Shown here one piece after another: positions 55,707 to 64,000 of a stretch of DNA of 64,000 bases (within the stretch, counting starts at the first letter, position 1; each line of letters begins with the position of its first letter). Location: the NCBI RefSeq assembly GCF_900199455.1, contig NZ_FZQR01000007.1, positions 62,001 to 126,000 on the forward strand, written 5' to 3'. Both the position numbers and the translations under genes were made by a program. The stretch comes from Mesorhizobium carmichaelinearum (GTDB taxonomy: Bacteria > Pseudomonadota > Alphaproteobacteria > Rhizobiales > Rhizobiaceae). Below the pieces are notes generated by a model, which was not told the DNA's origin, ran no database searches, and saw nothing but the letters and a program-made list of their open reading frames with translations.

Positions 55707-55754
55707 GGCCACCCCTCCCCAACGAGGGGCCACTATCTGGAAGGATAGACCACA
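55707..55754 (+). promoter_or_regulatory. Structured serC leader (serC RNA motif-like)
   Basis: Two foldbacks precede the serC ATG: CCCCTC/GAGGGG (55712-55729) and CTATC/GATAG (55733-55748), the second holding the GGAAGGA ribosome site. This resembles the serC RNA motif known upstream of serC in alphaproteobacteria. Match made by eye; no covariance test was possible. Confidence 0.6.
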
Positions 55755-56930
55755 ATGACGACGCATACGAAGCCCGGACTCCGTCCGACAAACCCCAATT
55801 TTTCTTCAGGTCCCTGCGCAAAGCGTCCCGGCTGGTCGGTCGAGGCGCTCAAAAATGCTGCGCTCGGCCGTTCCCATCGCGCCAAGATCGGCAAGACCAA
55901 GCTCGAACAGGCGATCGAGCTGACGCGCGAAATCCTCCAGGTTCCGGCCGACTACCGCATCGGCATCGTGCCGGCGTCGGACACCGGCGCTGTCGAGATG
56001 GCGCTGTGGTCGCTGCTCGGCGAGCGCGGCGTCGACATGGTCGCCTGGGAGAGCTTCGGCTCCGGCTGGGTCACCGACGTGGTCAAGCAGTTGAAGCTGC
56101 CCGACGTGCGCAAGCTCGAGGCCGGCTATGGCGAATTGCCGGATCTGGCCAAGATCGATTTCGACCGTGACGTGGTCTTCACTTGGAACGGCACCACGTC
56201 GGGCGTGCGCGTGCCGAACGGTGATTTCATTCCCGCCGACCGCAAGGGCCTGACCATCTGCGACGCGACGTCGGCGGCGTTTGCGCAGAGGCTCGATTTC
56301 GAAAAGCTCGATGTCGTCACCTTCTCCTGGCAGAAGGTTTTGGGCGGCGAGGGCGCGCATGGCATGCTGATCCTGTCGCCCCGCGCTGTCGCGCGGCTGG
56401 AGAGCTACAAACCTGCATGGCCGCTGCCGAAAATCTTCCGCCTGACCTCGGGCGGCAAGCTGATCGAGGGCATCTTCAAGGGCGAGACCATCAACACGCC
56501 GTCGATGCTGTGCGTTGAAGACTATCTCGACGCGCTCCAATGGGCGAAGTCGATCGGCGGCCTCGATGCGTTGATTGCCAGAGCAGATGCCAATGCCGCC
56601 GTGCTCGACGGTTTTGTCGACAAGTCGTCATGGCTCGGCCATCTCGCAGTCGATCCGGCGACGCGGTCGAACACGTCCGTCTGCCTGTCCTTCACCGATC
56701 CCGATGTGGCGGCGCTCGACGCCGACGGGCAGGCGGCTTTCGCCAAGGGGCTGGTCTCGGCACTCGACAAGGAAGGCGTCGCCTATGACATCGGCTCCTA
56801 CCGCGACGCGCCTCCCGGCCTGCGCATTTGGTGTGGCGCGACGGTCGAAACGTCAGATCTCGAAGCGCTGCTGCCCTGGCTCGACTGGGCCTTCGCCGCG
56901 CAGAAGGCGTCGCTGAAAGCGGCGGCCTGA
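55755..56930 (+). CDS. serC: SerC, phosphoserine aminotransferase
   Basis: 391 residues of the class V aminotransferase fold, alphaproteobacterial type: [15 protein letters not shown] start, [16 protein letters not shown], and the PLP lysine in [15 protein letters not shown]. It makes phosphoserine from phosphohydroxypyruvate and glutamate. Followed by serA 65 bases later; preceded by the structured leader. Confidence 0.96.
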   Translation: MTTHTKPGLRPTNPNFSSGPCAKRPGWSVEALKNAALGRSHRAKIGKTKLEQAIELTREILQVPADYRIGIVPASDTGAVEMALWSLLGERGVDMVAWESFGSGWVTDVVKQLKLPDVRKLEAGYGELPDLAKIDFDRDVVFTWNGTTSGVRVPNGDFIPADRKGLTICDATSAAFAQRLDFEKLDVVTFSWQKVLGGEGAHGMLILSPRAVARLESYKPAWPLPKIFRLTSGGKLIEGIFKGETINTPSMLCVEDYLDALQWAKSIGGLDALIARADANAAVLDGFVDKSSWLGHLAVDPATRSNTSVCLSFTDPDVAALDADGQAAFAKGLVSALDKEGVAYDIGSYRDAPPGLRIWCGATVETSDLEALLPWLDWAFAAQKASLKAAA

Positions 56931-56995
56931 GACTCTCCGTGGCGGCCTGCGGGCCGCCCATTCCCGGATCAATCCCTATTTTCAAGGAGGCCGCC

Positions 56996-58597
56996 ATGGC
57001 GCCCCGCGTTCTCGTCTCTGATAAACTTTCTCCCACCGCCGTGCAGATCTTCAAGGATCGCGGCGTCGAGGTCGACTATCTGCCCGACCTCGGCAAGGAC
57101 AAGGAAAAGCTGCTCGAAGTGATCGGCCAGTATGACGGCCTCGCCATCCGCTCGGCGACCAAGGTCACCGAGAAGCTGATCAACGCCGCCCCGAACCTCA
57201 AGGTCATCGGCCGCGCCGGCATCGGCGTCGACAATGTCGATATCCCGGCGGCGAGCCGCAAGGGTATCATCGTGATGAACACGCCCTTCGGCAATTCGAT
57301 CACGACGGCCGAACATGCGGTCGCGATGATCTTCGCGCTGGCGCGACAGATCCCGGAGGCCAACGCCTCGACCCATGCCGGCAAGTGGGAGAAGAACCGC
57401 TTCATGGGGGTCGAGATCACCGGCAAGACGCTGGGCGTCGTCGGCTGCGGCAATATCGGTTCGATCGTGGCGACGCGCGGCGTCGGCCTGAAGATGCATG
57501 TCGTCGCCTTCGACCCGTTCCTGTCGGACAAGCGTGCCGAGGAGCTCGGCGTCGACAAGGTCGAGCTCGACGAGCTGTTCGCCCGCGCGGATTTCATCAC
57601 GCTGCACACGCCGCTGACCGACAAGACGCGCAACATCATCGATGCCGCGGCAATCGCCAAGATGAAGAATGGCGTGCGCATCATCAATTGCGCGCGCGGC
57701 GGGCTGGTCGTCGAGGCCGATCTGATCGCGGCGCTGAAGAGCGGCAAGGTGGCGGGTGCCGGCATCGACGTGTTCGAGGTCGAACCGGCCGAACAGAACG
57801 CGCTGTTCGGCATGGAAAACGTGGTGGCGACGCCGCATCTCGGCGCCTCGACGGCGGAAGCGCAGGAGAATGTCGCACTGCAGGTCGCCGAGCAGATGGC
57901 CGATTATCTGATCAAGGGTGCGGTCTCCAACGCCATCAACATGCCGTCGATCACGGCGGAAGAAGCGCCGCGGCTGAAGCCCTTCGTCAAGCTCGCCGAA
58001 GTGCTCGGCGCCTTTGTCGGCCAGGTCACCGAGGATCCGATCAAGGAGGTCGAAATCCTGTTCGACGGTTCGACCGCGACGATGAACACGCGCGCGCTGA
58101 TCAGTGCCACCCTTGCCGGATTGATCAGGCCGCAGGTCGCCGACGTCAACATGGTGTCGGCGCCGATCATGGTGAAAGAGCGTGGCATCATCGTCGCCGA
58201 GGTCAAGCGCGACAAGTCGGGCGTCTTCGACGGCTACATCAAGCTCACCGTCAAGACCGAGCACATGACGCGGTCGATCGCCGGCACCTGCTTCTCGGAC
58301 GGCAAGCCGCGCTTCATCCAGATCAAGGGCATCAACCTCGACGCCGAGGTCGGCCAGCACATGCTCTACACGACCAATGCCGACGCGCCCGGTATCATCG
58401 GTCTGCTCGGCACGGTGTGCGGCGAGAACGGCGTCAACATCGCCAACTTCCAGCTTGGCCGCAATCGGCCGGGCGGCGACGCCATCGCGCTGCTCTATCT
58501 CGATGCGCCGTTCCCGGAAAAGGTGCTGGAGCAGGTGCGGGCGCACAAGTCGATCGACTCGGCCAAGCGGCTGCAGTTCGACGTCGGCGGGATCTGA
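56996..58597 (+). CDS. serA: SerA, D-3-phosphoglycerate dehydrogenase
   Basis: 533 residues. NAD-binding motif GVVGCGNIGSIVATR, catalytic His in VATPHLGAST, and a C-terminal ACT domain (MLYTTNADAPGIIGLLGTVCGENGVNIANFQLGR). The enzyme starts serine synthesis and is probably feedback-inhibited by serine. ATG 56996 has AAGGAGG upstream; the frame to 56828 overlaps serC and was rejected. A GGCGGCC/GGCCGCC foldback separates it from serC. Confidence 0.96.
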   Translation: MAPRVLVSDKLSPTAVQIFKDRGVEVDYLPDLGKDKEKLLEVIGQYDGLAIRSATKVTEKLINAAPNLKVIGRAGIGVDNVDIPAASRKGIIVMNTPFGNSITTAEHAVAMIFALARQIPEANASTHAGKWEKNRFMGVEITGKTLGVVGCGNIGSIVATRGVGLKMHVVAFDPFLSDKRAEELGVDKVELDELFARADFITLHTPLTDKTRNIIDAAAIAKMKNGVRIINCARGGLVVEADLIAALKSGKVAGAGIDVFEVEPAEQNALFGMENVVATPHLGASTAEAQENVALQVAEQMADYLIKGAVSNAINMPSITAEEAPRLKPFVKLAEVLGAFVGQVTEDPIKEVEILFDGSTATMNTRALISATLAGLIRPQVADVNMVSAPIMVKERGIIVAEVKRDKSGVFDGYIKLTVKTEHMTRSIAGTCFSDGKPRFIQIKGINLDAEVGQHMLYTTNADAPGIIGLLGTVCGENGVNIANFQLGRNRPGGDAIALLYLDAPFPEKVLEQVRAHKSIDSAKRLQFDVGGI

Positions 58598-58620
58598 TCC
58601 CGGCTTTTTTGCCAAGATCG

Positions 58621-58646
58621 GAAGGCGTGGCGTTTGCCGCGCCTTC
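58621..58646. terminator. Likely terminator between serA and EamA
   Basis: GAAGGCG (58621-58627) and CGCCTTC (58640-58646) with a short T-run on plus. Sits between convergent genes. Confidence 0.55.
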
Positions 58647-58653
58647 TTGCTGC

Positions 58654-59565
58654 TCAGCGCGCCCTGGCCGGCGGGGTCATCGCCATCTTGCGCCCGCTGT
58701 ATTCGGCAAGACCGATGCCGCCCAGCACGAGCACAAGCGCCAGTGCCTGATAGAGCTGGAACGTCTCGCCGACGATCAGCACCGAAAGCAGCGTGCCAAA
58801 GATCGGCACCAGATTGATGAACAGGCCGGCGCGGTTGGCGCCGATCAGTTCGTTGCCCCTGATGTACGTTATCTGCGAGATGACCGAGGCGCCGATCGCG
58901 GTGTAGACGATGACCGTCCAGCCGCGCGCGTCTGGCACGATGACCTTGCCGGCAGCGACCTCCCACAGCAAGAAGGGCAGCGAGGTGATGAGCGCGGCGA
59001 TCGACATGGCCAGCATCAGGCTCTGCCAGCGCATCGCCGGCTTCAGCCGCAAGCCGACCGAATAGCCGCTGTAAAGGATGACCGCCACAAGCATGATGGC
59101 GTCGCCGAAATTGAGCTCCAGTGTCAGCAGCCGGCGCGGGTCGCCGTGGCAAGCGGTCAGGATGACGCCGGCAATGGTCAGCACGACGCCTGCGATCTGC
59201 GCCCAGTTCACGCGCAGCCGGAAGAAGATGAAATTGGCAACGATGATCAGGATCGGCATCGCCGCCTGTTCGATCGAGACGTTGATCGCGGTCGTGTAGT
59301 TGAGCGCCGTGTAGAAGATCACGTTGAACAGCGTGAAGCCACTGGCGCCGAGTGCCGCCAGGATGAGCCAGTGCCGGCGCACCACTGGCCAGTCCTCCTG
59401 GATCGTGCGCCAGCCGATCGGCAGCAGGATCGCCACCGCCAGCACCCAGCGCAGGAACACCAGCATCATCGGCGAGACATGATCGACCGCGAGCTTGCCG
59501 GCCACCGAATTGCCGCCCCACAGCAAGGTGGTGAGCAGCAGGAATAAGTAGGCGTGTCGATGCAT
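58654..59565 (-). CDS. EamA/DMT-superfamily transporter
   Basis: 303 residues with ten predicted transmembrane helices, two EamA halves (YLFLLLTTLLWGGNSVAGKLAV and, in the second, LILVAVILYSGYSVGLRLKPAM-type helices). It exports an unknown metabolite. Distinct from the gene at 29308. Convergent with serA and divergent from purA. Confidence 0.9.
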   Translation of the reverse strand: MHRHAYLFLLLTTLLWGGNSVAGKLAVDHVSPMMLVFLRWVLAVAILLPIGWRTIQEDWPVVRRHWLILAALGASGFTLFNVIFYTALNYTTAINVSIEQAAMPILIIVANFIFFRLRVNWAQIAGVVLTIAGVILTACHGDPRRLLTLELNFGDAIMLVAVILYSGYSVGLRLKPAMRWQSLMLAMSIAALITSLPFLLWEVAAGKVIVPDARGWTVIVYTAIGASVISQITYIRGNELIGANRAGLFINLVPIFGTLLSVLIVGETFQLYQALALVLVLGGIGLAEYSGRKMAMTPPARAR

Positions 59566-59778
59566 CGCGCGATTCCGGCCGCGGCGGATGCGCTGCGGTG
59601 TTTGCCGGCCTATTGCCCCCGTCAGTCCAAGTAAATGATGTCAAAGCCGAAAATTGTTGTGCCTCAGGGCATTTTCGGCGGCAAAGAAAGGTCGCACTCG
59701 CGAGGTCTTGACGCTATAGAGGCCTGTCGTTTCGAACCATATCCAAGCCGCTCGGCGGCGTCTCAAGGGAAAAGAAAC

Positions 59779-61077
59779 ATGGCCAATGTGGTGGTCGTCG
59801 GCTCGCAATGGGGCGACGAAGGCAAGGGCAAGATCGTCGACTGGCTGTCGGAGCGCGCCGATGTCGTGGTGCGTTTCCAGGGCGGCCACAATGCCGGCCA
59901 CACGCTGGTCGTCGACGGCAAGGTCTACAAGCTGTCGCTGTTGCCGTCCGGCGTCGTGCGGCAAGGCAAGCTGTCCATCATCGGCAATGGCGTCGTCTTC
60001 GACCCGCATGCTTTCGTGGCGGAAGTGGCGAAGCTCAAGGCGCAGGGTGTCGAGGTGACGCCGGATCGCCTGAAAATAGCCGAAAACACAGCGCTTATCC
60101 TGTCGCTGCACCGGGAGCTGGACGGATTCCGCGAGGACGCCGCCTCAAATTCCGGGACGAAGATCGGCACGACCCGCCGGGGCATTGGTCCGGCCTATGA
60201 GGACAAGGTGGGTCGGCGTGCGGTGCGGGTGATGGATCTGGCGGATTTGGAAACGCTTCCCCTGAAGGTCGACAGGCTGCTGACGCACCACAATGCGCTG
60301 CGCCGCGGGCTTGGCCATGGCGAAGTCACGCATGACGCGATCATGGCGGAATTGACCTCGGTCGCGGACGAGATCCTGCCCTATATGGACCGTGTCTGGA
60401 AGATACTCGACGACAAGCGCCGCGCCGGCGAGCGCATCCTGTTCGAGGGCGCACAAGGCACGCTGCTCGATATCGACCACGGCACGTATCCGTTCGTCAC
60501 CTCGTCCAACACGGTGGCCGGGCAGGCCGCCGCCGGCTCTGGCGTCGGTCCGGGCGCCATCGGTTATGTGCTCGGCATCACGAAGGCCTACACGACGCGC
60601 GTCGGCGAAGGTCCATTCCCGACCGAACAGAAGAACGAGATCGGCGAATTCCTCGGCACGCGCGGCCATGAATTCGGCGTCGTCACCGGGCGCAAGCGCC
60701 GCTGTGGCTGGTTCGACGCGGTGCTGGTGCGCCAGGCCGTCGCCGTCAACGGCATCAAGGGCATCGCGCTGACCAAGCTCGACGTGCTCGACGGGCTGGA
60801 CGAGATCAAGGTCTGCACCGGCTACCGCCTCGACGGCGAGATGATCGACTATTTGCCGGCCAGCCAGGGCGCGCAGGCCCGTGTCGAACCGGTCTATGAG
60901 ACGCTGGAGGGGTGGAAAGGCACCACTGCCGGCGCGCGCAGCTGGAACGATCTTCCGGCCCAGGCCGTCAAATATGTCCGGTACATAGAGGAGTTGATCG
61001 GTGCGCCGGTCGCCCTCCTCTCCACCAGCCCGGAACGGGACGACACGATACTTGTGACCGATCCGTTTCAAGACTAG
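59779..61077 (+). CDS. purA: PurA, adenylosuccinate synthetase
   Basis: 432 residues, full length. [23 protein letters not shown], with the P-loop-like [22 protein letters not shown], and [15 protein letters not shown]. It makes adenylosuccinate from IMP and aspartate using GTP. ATG 59779 is the family start; the frame to 59635 is not used. Downstream gene 75 bases away. Confidence 0.97.
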   Translation: MANVVVVGSQWGDEGKGKIVDWLSERADVVVRFQGGHNAGHTLVVDGKVYKLSLLPSGVVRQGKLSIIGNGVVFDPHAFVAEVAKLKAQGVEVTPDRLKIAENTALILSLHRELDGFREDAASNSGTKIGTTRRGIGPAYEDKVGRRAVRVMDLADLETLPLKVDRLLTHHNALRRGLGHGEVTHDAIMAELTSVADEILPYMDRVWKILDDKRRAGERILFEGAQGTLLDIDHGTYPFVTSSNTVAGQAAAGSGVGPGAIGYVLGITKAYTTRVGEGPFPTEQKNEIGEFLGTRGHEFGVVTGRKRRCGWFDAVLVRQAVAVNGIKGIALTKLDVLDGLDEIKVCTGYRLDGEMIDYLPASQGAQARVEPVYETLEGWKGTTAGARSWNDLPAQAVKYVRYIEELIGAPVALLSTSPERDDTILVTDPFQD

Positions 61078-61152
61078 TTTCTGAAGCCCTTCCGGGCATC
61101 GCGGCTGATTTGCGGGGGCCGGCGCGGAAGCAAAAAACAGGTCGACTGAAGC

Positions 61153-62844
61153 ATGGCAGATTTCGTTGCTGTTCTGAAAAAGGCGCTCGACAAATACGGC
61201 GAGCCGACGCCCGAAACGCGCACGCGGACCTACGATGGCGCCCGTTCCGCGCTGGCAAAGAAGCTCGCGGAATATTCGCCGCCGCTGGCCGCCGAGGTCA
61301 TAGCCAAGCAGAAGCGCTCGCTGGAAGACGCCATTGCCAGCGTCGAGCGCGACTATGCCAAGAGCGTGCCGGAAACGGACCCGCTCGCCGAGTTGGAACA
61401 CATCTTTTCCTCGATCGACCGCAACAAGAACCAGCCGAGCCACACGCGTCAGCCGGTGAAGGCGGAGTCGGCGTGGCCGGCGCCGCCGGTCGCCAAGCCG
61501 GAACCGTACCGTTCCGCGCCGCCGCCCGCCGCCAAGGCCGAGCCAAGCTGGCAAAAGCCTGTACCGGTGCAGCCGGCGGCCCCCGACCTTGCCGATCATG
61601 CCTTGCCGGGCATGGATGCAGACCAGGACGATGACCGCGCCGATGTTTTCCCGAACGATGACGAGCCGGTCGCGGAGGCTGACGCTTTCCCACGCCTGCG
61701 TCCGGCCGAGCGCAAGCGCAGTTATGGCGGGCTGATTGCCGCCGTCGTCGCTCTGCTGGTCGTTGCCGGCGGCGGCTATGGCATCTGGCTGAACAAGGAT
61801 GCCTTCGGCAAGATGCTGGGCCTGGGCGGCAGCAAGGTTGTTGCCAAGACCGAACCGGTGAAACCGGCGCCGGCCAAGCCCGCGACCGACGCCGCGGCGA
61901 CGCCACCGGCACCTGCAGCGGGCGCCGAAGCGACGAAATTCACGCAGCGGCTAACGCCTGAAGGCGGCGAAACCGACCCCGGTCCGGCCGGTGGACAAAC
62001 CGGCATAGGCGAGGGTGAATCCGTCGCCGCGCTGACGACCCCGCCATCGGCGACGAATGCGCCGGCCGCGCCACCACCGGCTGCAGCCGCACCCGCCGCG
62101 GCGGCACCAGCCGCGGCCACACCTGCCGCGGCCGCACCCGCGGCAGGCACCGCGCCCGCCGCAACCCCGCCTGTCAACGGAACCGCACCCGCGGCGCCGG
62201 CCGATGCTGCTGCCACGCCGCCGCCCGCGCCGGCAGGTGCTGCGCCCGCAGCACCGGCGGCCGCGGCTCCAGCGACGGCAACCTCGGTGCCGGTCGGCCA
62301 GAAGGCGATCTTCTATGAGGAGCGCACCAGCACCGCGCAGGGTTCGGCCGAGCCCGGCAGCATCGTCTGGTCGCTGGTGCAGGAATCGCCTGGCGGTGAC
62401 CTGCCGCCCGAGCCGGCGATCCGCGCCGAGGCAACCATTCCCGGCAAGGACATCCAGTTGCGCATGACCATCCGCCGCAACACCGACCAGACACTGCCGG
62501 CCAGCCATATCATCGAGATGATCTTCCTGACGCCTGACGGTTTTGAGGGCGGCGGTGTCGACAACATATTGCGCGTCGCGATGAAGAGCTCGGAACAGGA
62601 TGCCGGCAGCCCGCTGATCGGCATTCCGGCCAAGATCGCCGACGGCTTCTTCCTCGTCGCGCTCAACGACACCAAGGCCGACGAGGACGCCAACATGACC
62701 TTGCTGCGCGGCCAGGACTGGATTGACGTGCCGGTTGTCTACAAGACCGGACGGCGGGCGCTGTTGACGATGGAAAAAGGCATCCCCGGCGAGAAGGTGT
62801 TCGACGAGGCGATCAAGGCCTGGCAGGCCAAGACGGCGGGCTGA
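61153..62844 (+). CDS. Ala/Pro-rich single-span membrane protein
   Basis: 563 residues. Residues 1-100 are helical and charged; a transmembrane helix (about 192-212, YGGLIAAVVALLVVAGGGYGIWL) is followed by a long Ala/Pro low-complexity stretch (about 240-380). The C-terminal about 180 residues form a globular domain (VPVGQKAIFYEERTSTAQGSAEPGSIVWSL onwards). I believe it is a conserved hypothetical protein found downstream of purA in relatives. Function unknown. Probably periplasmic C-terminal. Confidence 0.75.
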   Translation: MADFVAVLKKALDKYGEPTPETRTRTYDGARSALAKKLAEYSPPLAAEVIAKQKRSLEDAIASVERDYAKSVPETDPLAELEHIFSSIDRNKNQPSHTRQPVKAESAWPAPPVAKPEPYRSAPPPAAKAEPSWQKPVPVQPAAPDLADHALPGMDADQDDDRADVFPNDDEPVAEADAFPRLRPAERKRSYGGLIAAVVALLVVAGGGYGIWLNKDAFGKMLGLGGSKVVAKTEPVKPAPAKPATDAAATPPAPAAGAEATKFTQRLTPEGGETDPGPAGGQTGIGEGESVAALTTPPSATNAPAAPPPAAAAPAAAAPAAATPAAAAPAAGTAPAATPPVNGTAPAAPADAAATPPPAPAGAAPAAPAAAAPATATSVPVGQKAIFYEERTSTAQGSAEPGSIVWSLVQESPGGDLPPEPAIRAEATIPGKDIQLRMTIRRNTDQTLPASHIIEMIFLTPDGFEGGGVDNILRVAMKSSEQDAGSPLIGIPAKIADGFFLVALNDTKADEDANMTLLRGQDWIDVPVVYKTGRRALLTMEKGIPGEKVFDEAIKAWQAKTAG

Positions 62845-62902
62845 AAAAGGCGGCGCAACAGTCGCCTTCGTTCAGACTCTTTGTCTTGACGCAATTCCGG
62901 AC

Positions 62903-62935
62903 GGAAAACCGCGTCACACTTTTCCTGGAATTGCT
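62903..62935. repeat. Intergenic mosaic repeat, family 2, copy 3
   Basis: 33-nt unit starting GGAAAACCGC and ending CCTGGAATTGCT, shared with 5213-5245 and 19040-19072, just before the CcdB stop. Confidence 0.7.
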
Positions 62936-63235
62936 TCAGAAGCCCTGGAACAGCATGTCGAGCGCGGCGACGATGTCGTCGTGATGCTTCGTCAGGTTCA
63001 GCCGGGTTTCACCCAATTCGCTTGCCGGAACGGTGGCAATCAGGTGTGTCGCCATGACCAGCTTCCGGCCATTGATCTCGAAGATCGGATGAAGCTTTCG
63101 CATTGGCGGCGGCACCGCTGCTACCGGCAGCAGCGGGACGACTACCCGCGTCTTGAAATTGTCGAGCAGGTCGGATTGAACGTCGAGCAGATAGTTGCCT
63201 TCGATCCGACCGGCGAAGACATCATAGCGGGGCAT
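62936..63235 (-). CDS. ccdB: CcdB family toxin
   Basis: 99 residues with the CcdB pattern: MPRYDVFAG, LLDVQSDLLDNFKTRVVVPLLP and the C-terminal LDMLFQGF. In F plasmid CcdB the terminal Trp-Gly-Ile poisons DNA gyrase; here the end is GF, so whether the gyrase contact is kept is uncertain. ATG 63235 overlaps the CcdA stop. Confidence 0.9.
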   Translation of the reverse strand: MPRYDVFAGRIEGNYLLDVQSDLLDNFKTRVVVPLLPVAAVPPPMRKLHPIFEINGRKLVMATHLIATVPASELGETRLNLTKHHDDIVAALDMLFQGF

Positions 63236-63477
63236 CAGAACTGCCGATACTCTTCCAAGGGGATGCCGTGTTTTTCGACGTAGTCGTTCCAGGCGTCCAT
63301 CGTGGCGCGGTTCTCAAGCTTCCACAGCCGCGTTTTTTCAGCCGCCACCGCTTCTGCGATGCCAGCTTCCGCAGCACGCGAGACATTCACGTCCAGCCCT
63401 TTGGCTTCCCTCATGAGGTTGGAATCGATCGACAGATTGGCTGGCTGCCGGATCGCATTCAAGGCAATCTTACGCAT
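63235..63477 (-). CDS. ccdA: CcdA family antitoxin
   Basis: 80 residues: a ribbon-helix-helix N-terminus (NLSIDSNLMREAKGLDVNVSRAAEAGI) and a C-terminal helix (NRATMDAWNDYVEKHGIPLEEYRQF) that wraps CcdB. ATG 63477 is preceded by GGAGG on minus; the frame to 63513 crosses the operator and was rejected. It represses its operon with CcdB. Confidence 0.9.
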   Translation of the reverse strand: MRKIALNAIRQPANLSIDSNLMREAKGLDVNVSRAAEAGIAEAVAAEKTRLWKLENRATMDAWNDYVEKHGIPLEEYRQF

Positions 63478-63492
63478 AATAGCCTCCGCAAC

Positions 63493-63513
63493 ATGCGCAT
63501 AATGTATGCGCAT
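63493..63513. promoter_or_regulatory. Two palindromic octamers, probable CcdA operator
   Basis: ATGCGCAT at 63493-63500 and 63506-63513, separated by AATGT. Each is self-complementary and their centres are 13 bp apart. They lie 16 bases upstream of the CcdA start. Confidence 0.65.
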
Positions 63514-63580
63514 TTCCGCACGGAGGCAATAATCGAGCGACTATGCGTGAGGCGCCCGGCCCTCCGCTATGGCTCCCAGC

Positions 63581-63703
63581 CCTTCGGGCGTTCAATCCCT
63601 TCGAAAGGTCCACTGGACCTTTCGATTCGCCCGAAGGCGAACCGGGCTTTCACCGTTCGTCGCTTTAATCGACAAATCGTTGTCGATTGATCGGCCTACG
63701 GCC
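63581..63703. repeat. Nested palindromes between CcdA and ABC-F genes
   Basis: CCTTCGGGCG (63581-63590) pairs with CGCCCGAAGG (63628-63637) around a 12-bp palindrome TCGAAAGGTCCA/TGGACCTTTCGA (63601-63625). Then AATCGACAA/TTGTCGATT (63667-63688) and CGGCC-TA-CGGCCG (63692-63703). The gap 63514-63712 contains no supportable coding sequence. Confidence 0.65.
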
Positions 63704-63712
63704 GAACGCTCC

Positions 63713-64000
63713 TCACCCCTCCATCTCCTCGCGCAACATCTCCAACTCCAGCCACTCTTCCTCGAGCGCCGCCAGCGTCGCGCGCTCCTTGTCGAGGGCG
63801 GCGATGGTCTTCTGGAAGGAGGCGGGATCGCGCTCGTAATAGGCCGGGTCGGCGATGTTGTTCTCCAGCCGCGAGATCGACGCGGTCACCGCCTCGATCT
63901 TCTTCGGCAAGGATTCCAAAGCGAATTTCTGCTTGAACGACAGTTTTTTCGCCGGGCCTTTGGGGGCTGCCGGTTCGCTCTTGGCCAGGGCCGGCGTATC
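63713..64000 (-). CDS. C-terminus of an ABC-F family ATPase (partial)
   Basis: The frame runs off the right edge of the window. The visible residues include KKLSFKQKFALESLPKKI and the coiled coil PAYYERDPASFQKTIAALDKERATLAALEEEWLELE, the Uup/EttA C-terminal domain. ABC-F proteins act on the ribosome or DNA, not in transport. The preceding residues and the nucleotide-binding domains lie outside. Confidence 0.88.
   Translation of the reverse strand, partial: DTPALAKSEPAAPKGPAKKLSFKQKFALESLPKKIEAVTASISRLENNIADPAYYERDPASFQKTIAALDKERATLAALEEEWLELEMLREEMEG

Noticed and set aside
57385-59547. 720-codon plus-strand frame across serA and EamA
   Set aside because: It spans two real genes in wrong frames.
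56969-59644. 891-codon minus-strand frame opposite serA
   Set aside because: Antisense to serA and read through the EamA gene in another frame; repetitive and non-protein-like.

Overview
The window looks like chromosomal DNA of an alphaproteobacterium of the order Hyphomicrobiales, most likely Mesorhizobium or a close relative. This rests on the high GC content, the gene order ybgC-tolQRAB-pal-cpoB-tilS-ftsH-glmM, the presence of an RcdA (DUF1465) homologue, a cysteine-free L31 protein, and intergenic mosaic repeats of the kind described in rhizobia. The genus is an inference. No tRNA, rRNA, CRISPR array or intact insertion sequence was found.

Layout. 1-7.3 kb: end of an unknown gene, a TerC membrane protein, a BrnT/BrnA toxin-antitoxin pair, an ArsR regulator divergent from two SRPBCC genes, YebC, an RDD protein coupled to a SelT/SelW-like protein, and a TetR regulator divergent from an NAD(P)-binding protein and a DUF1772 protein. 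7.3-11.0 kb: a small accessory islet bounded by two inverted copies of a 27-nt sequence. It holds a DUF433 antitoxin with a frameshifted DUF5615 toxin, a DUF6471 gene, a decayed IS1595-type transposase start, a tiny ORF and two unrecognised genes with a coiled coil and a possible winged helix, each with repeated operator-like sites upstream. 11-24.7 kb: membrane AraC regulator, rpmE, ABC exporter, DUF3857/transglutaminase protein, M32 carboxypeptidase, a MotA/MotB-like pair, haemolysin III, suhB and efp. 24.8-33 kb: regulator/target pairs (LysR with a quinone-reductase-like MDR protein, Lrp with an EamA exporter), a ThiE-like/Sel1 pair and several membrane proteins, ending in a probable small RNA.

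33.3-53.4 kb is the conserved core: rcdA, then ruvC-ruvA-ruvB (interrupted by an AbrB/PIN toxin-antitoxin module), a metallophosphoesterase, a GH5 enzyme, the Tol-Pal envelope operon (with a four-helix-bundle gene flanked by inverted repeats inserted between tolB and pal), tilS, ftsH, a pair of secreted cysteine-repeat proteins, and glmM. 53.5-64 kb: two outer-membrane beta-barrels, serC-serA with a structured leader, an EamA exporter, purA, an Ala/Pro-rich membrane protein, CcdA/CcdB, and the C-terminus of an ABC-F ATPase.

Functionally, ruvCAB resolves Holliday junctions, Tol-Pal-CpoB couples envelope constriction to division, FtsH and GlmM serve membrane proteolysis and cell-wall precursor supply, SerC/SerA make serine and PurA makes AMP. 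Four toxin-antitoxin loci (one broken) sit among these genes, two of them directly beside or inside core operons. Intergenic spaces carry at least two families of palindromic repeats.
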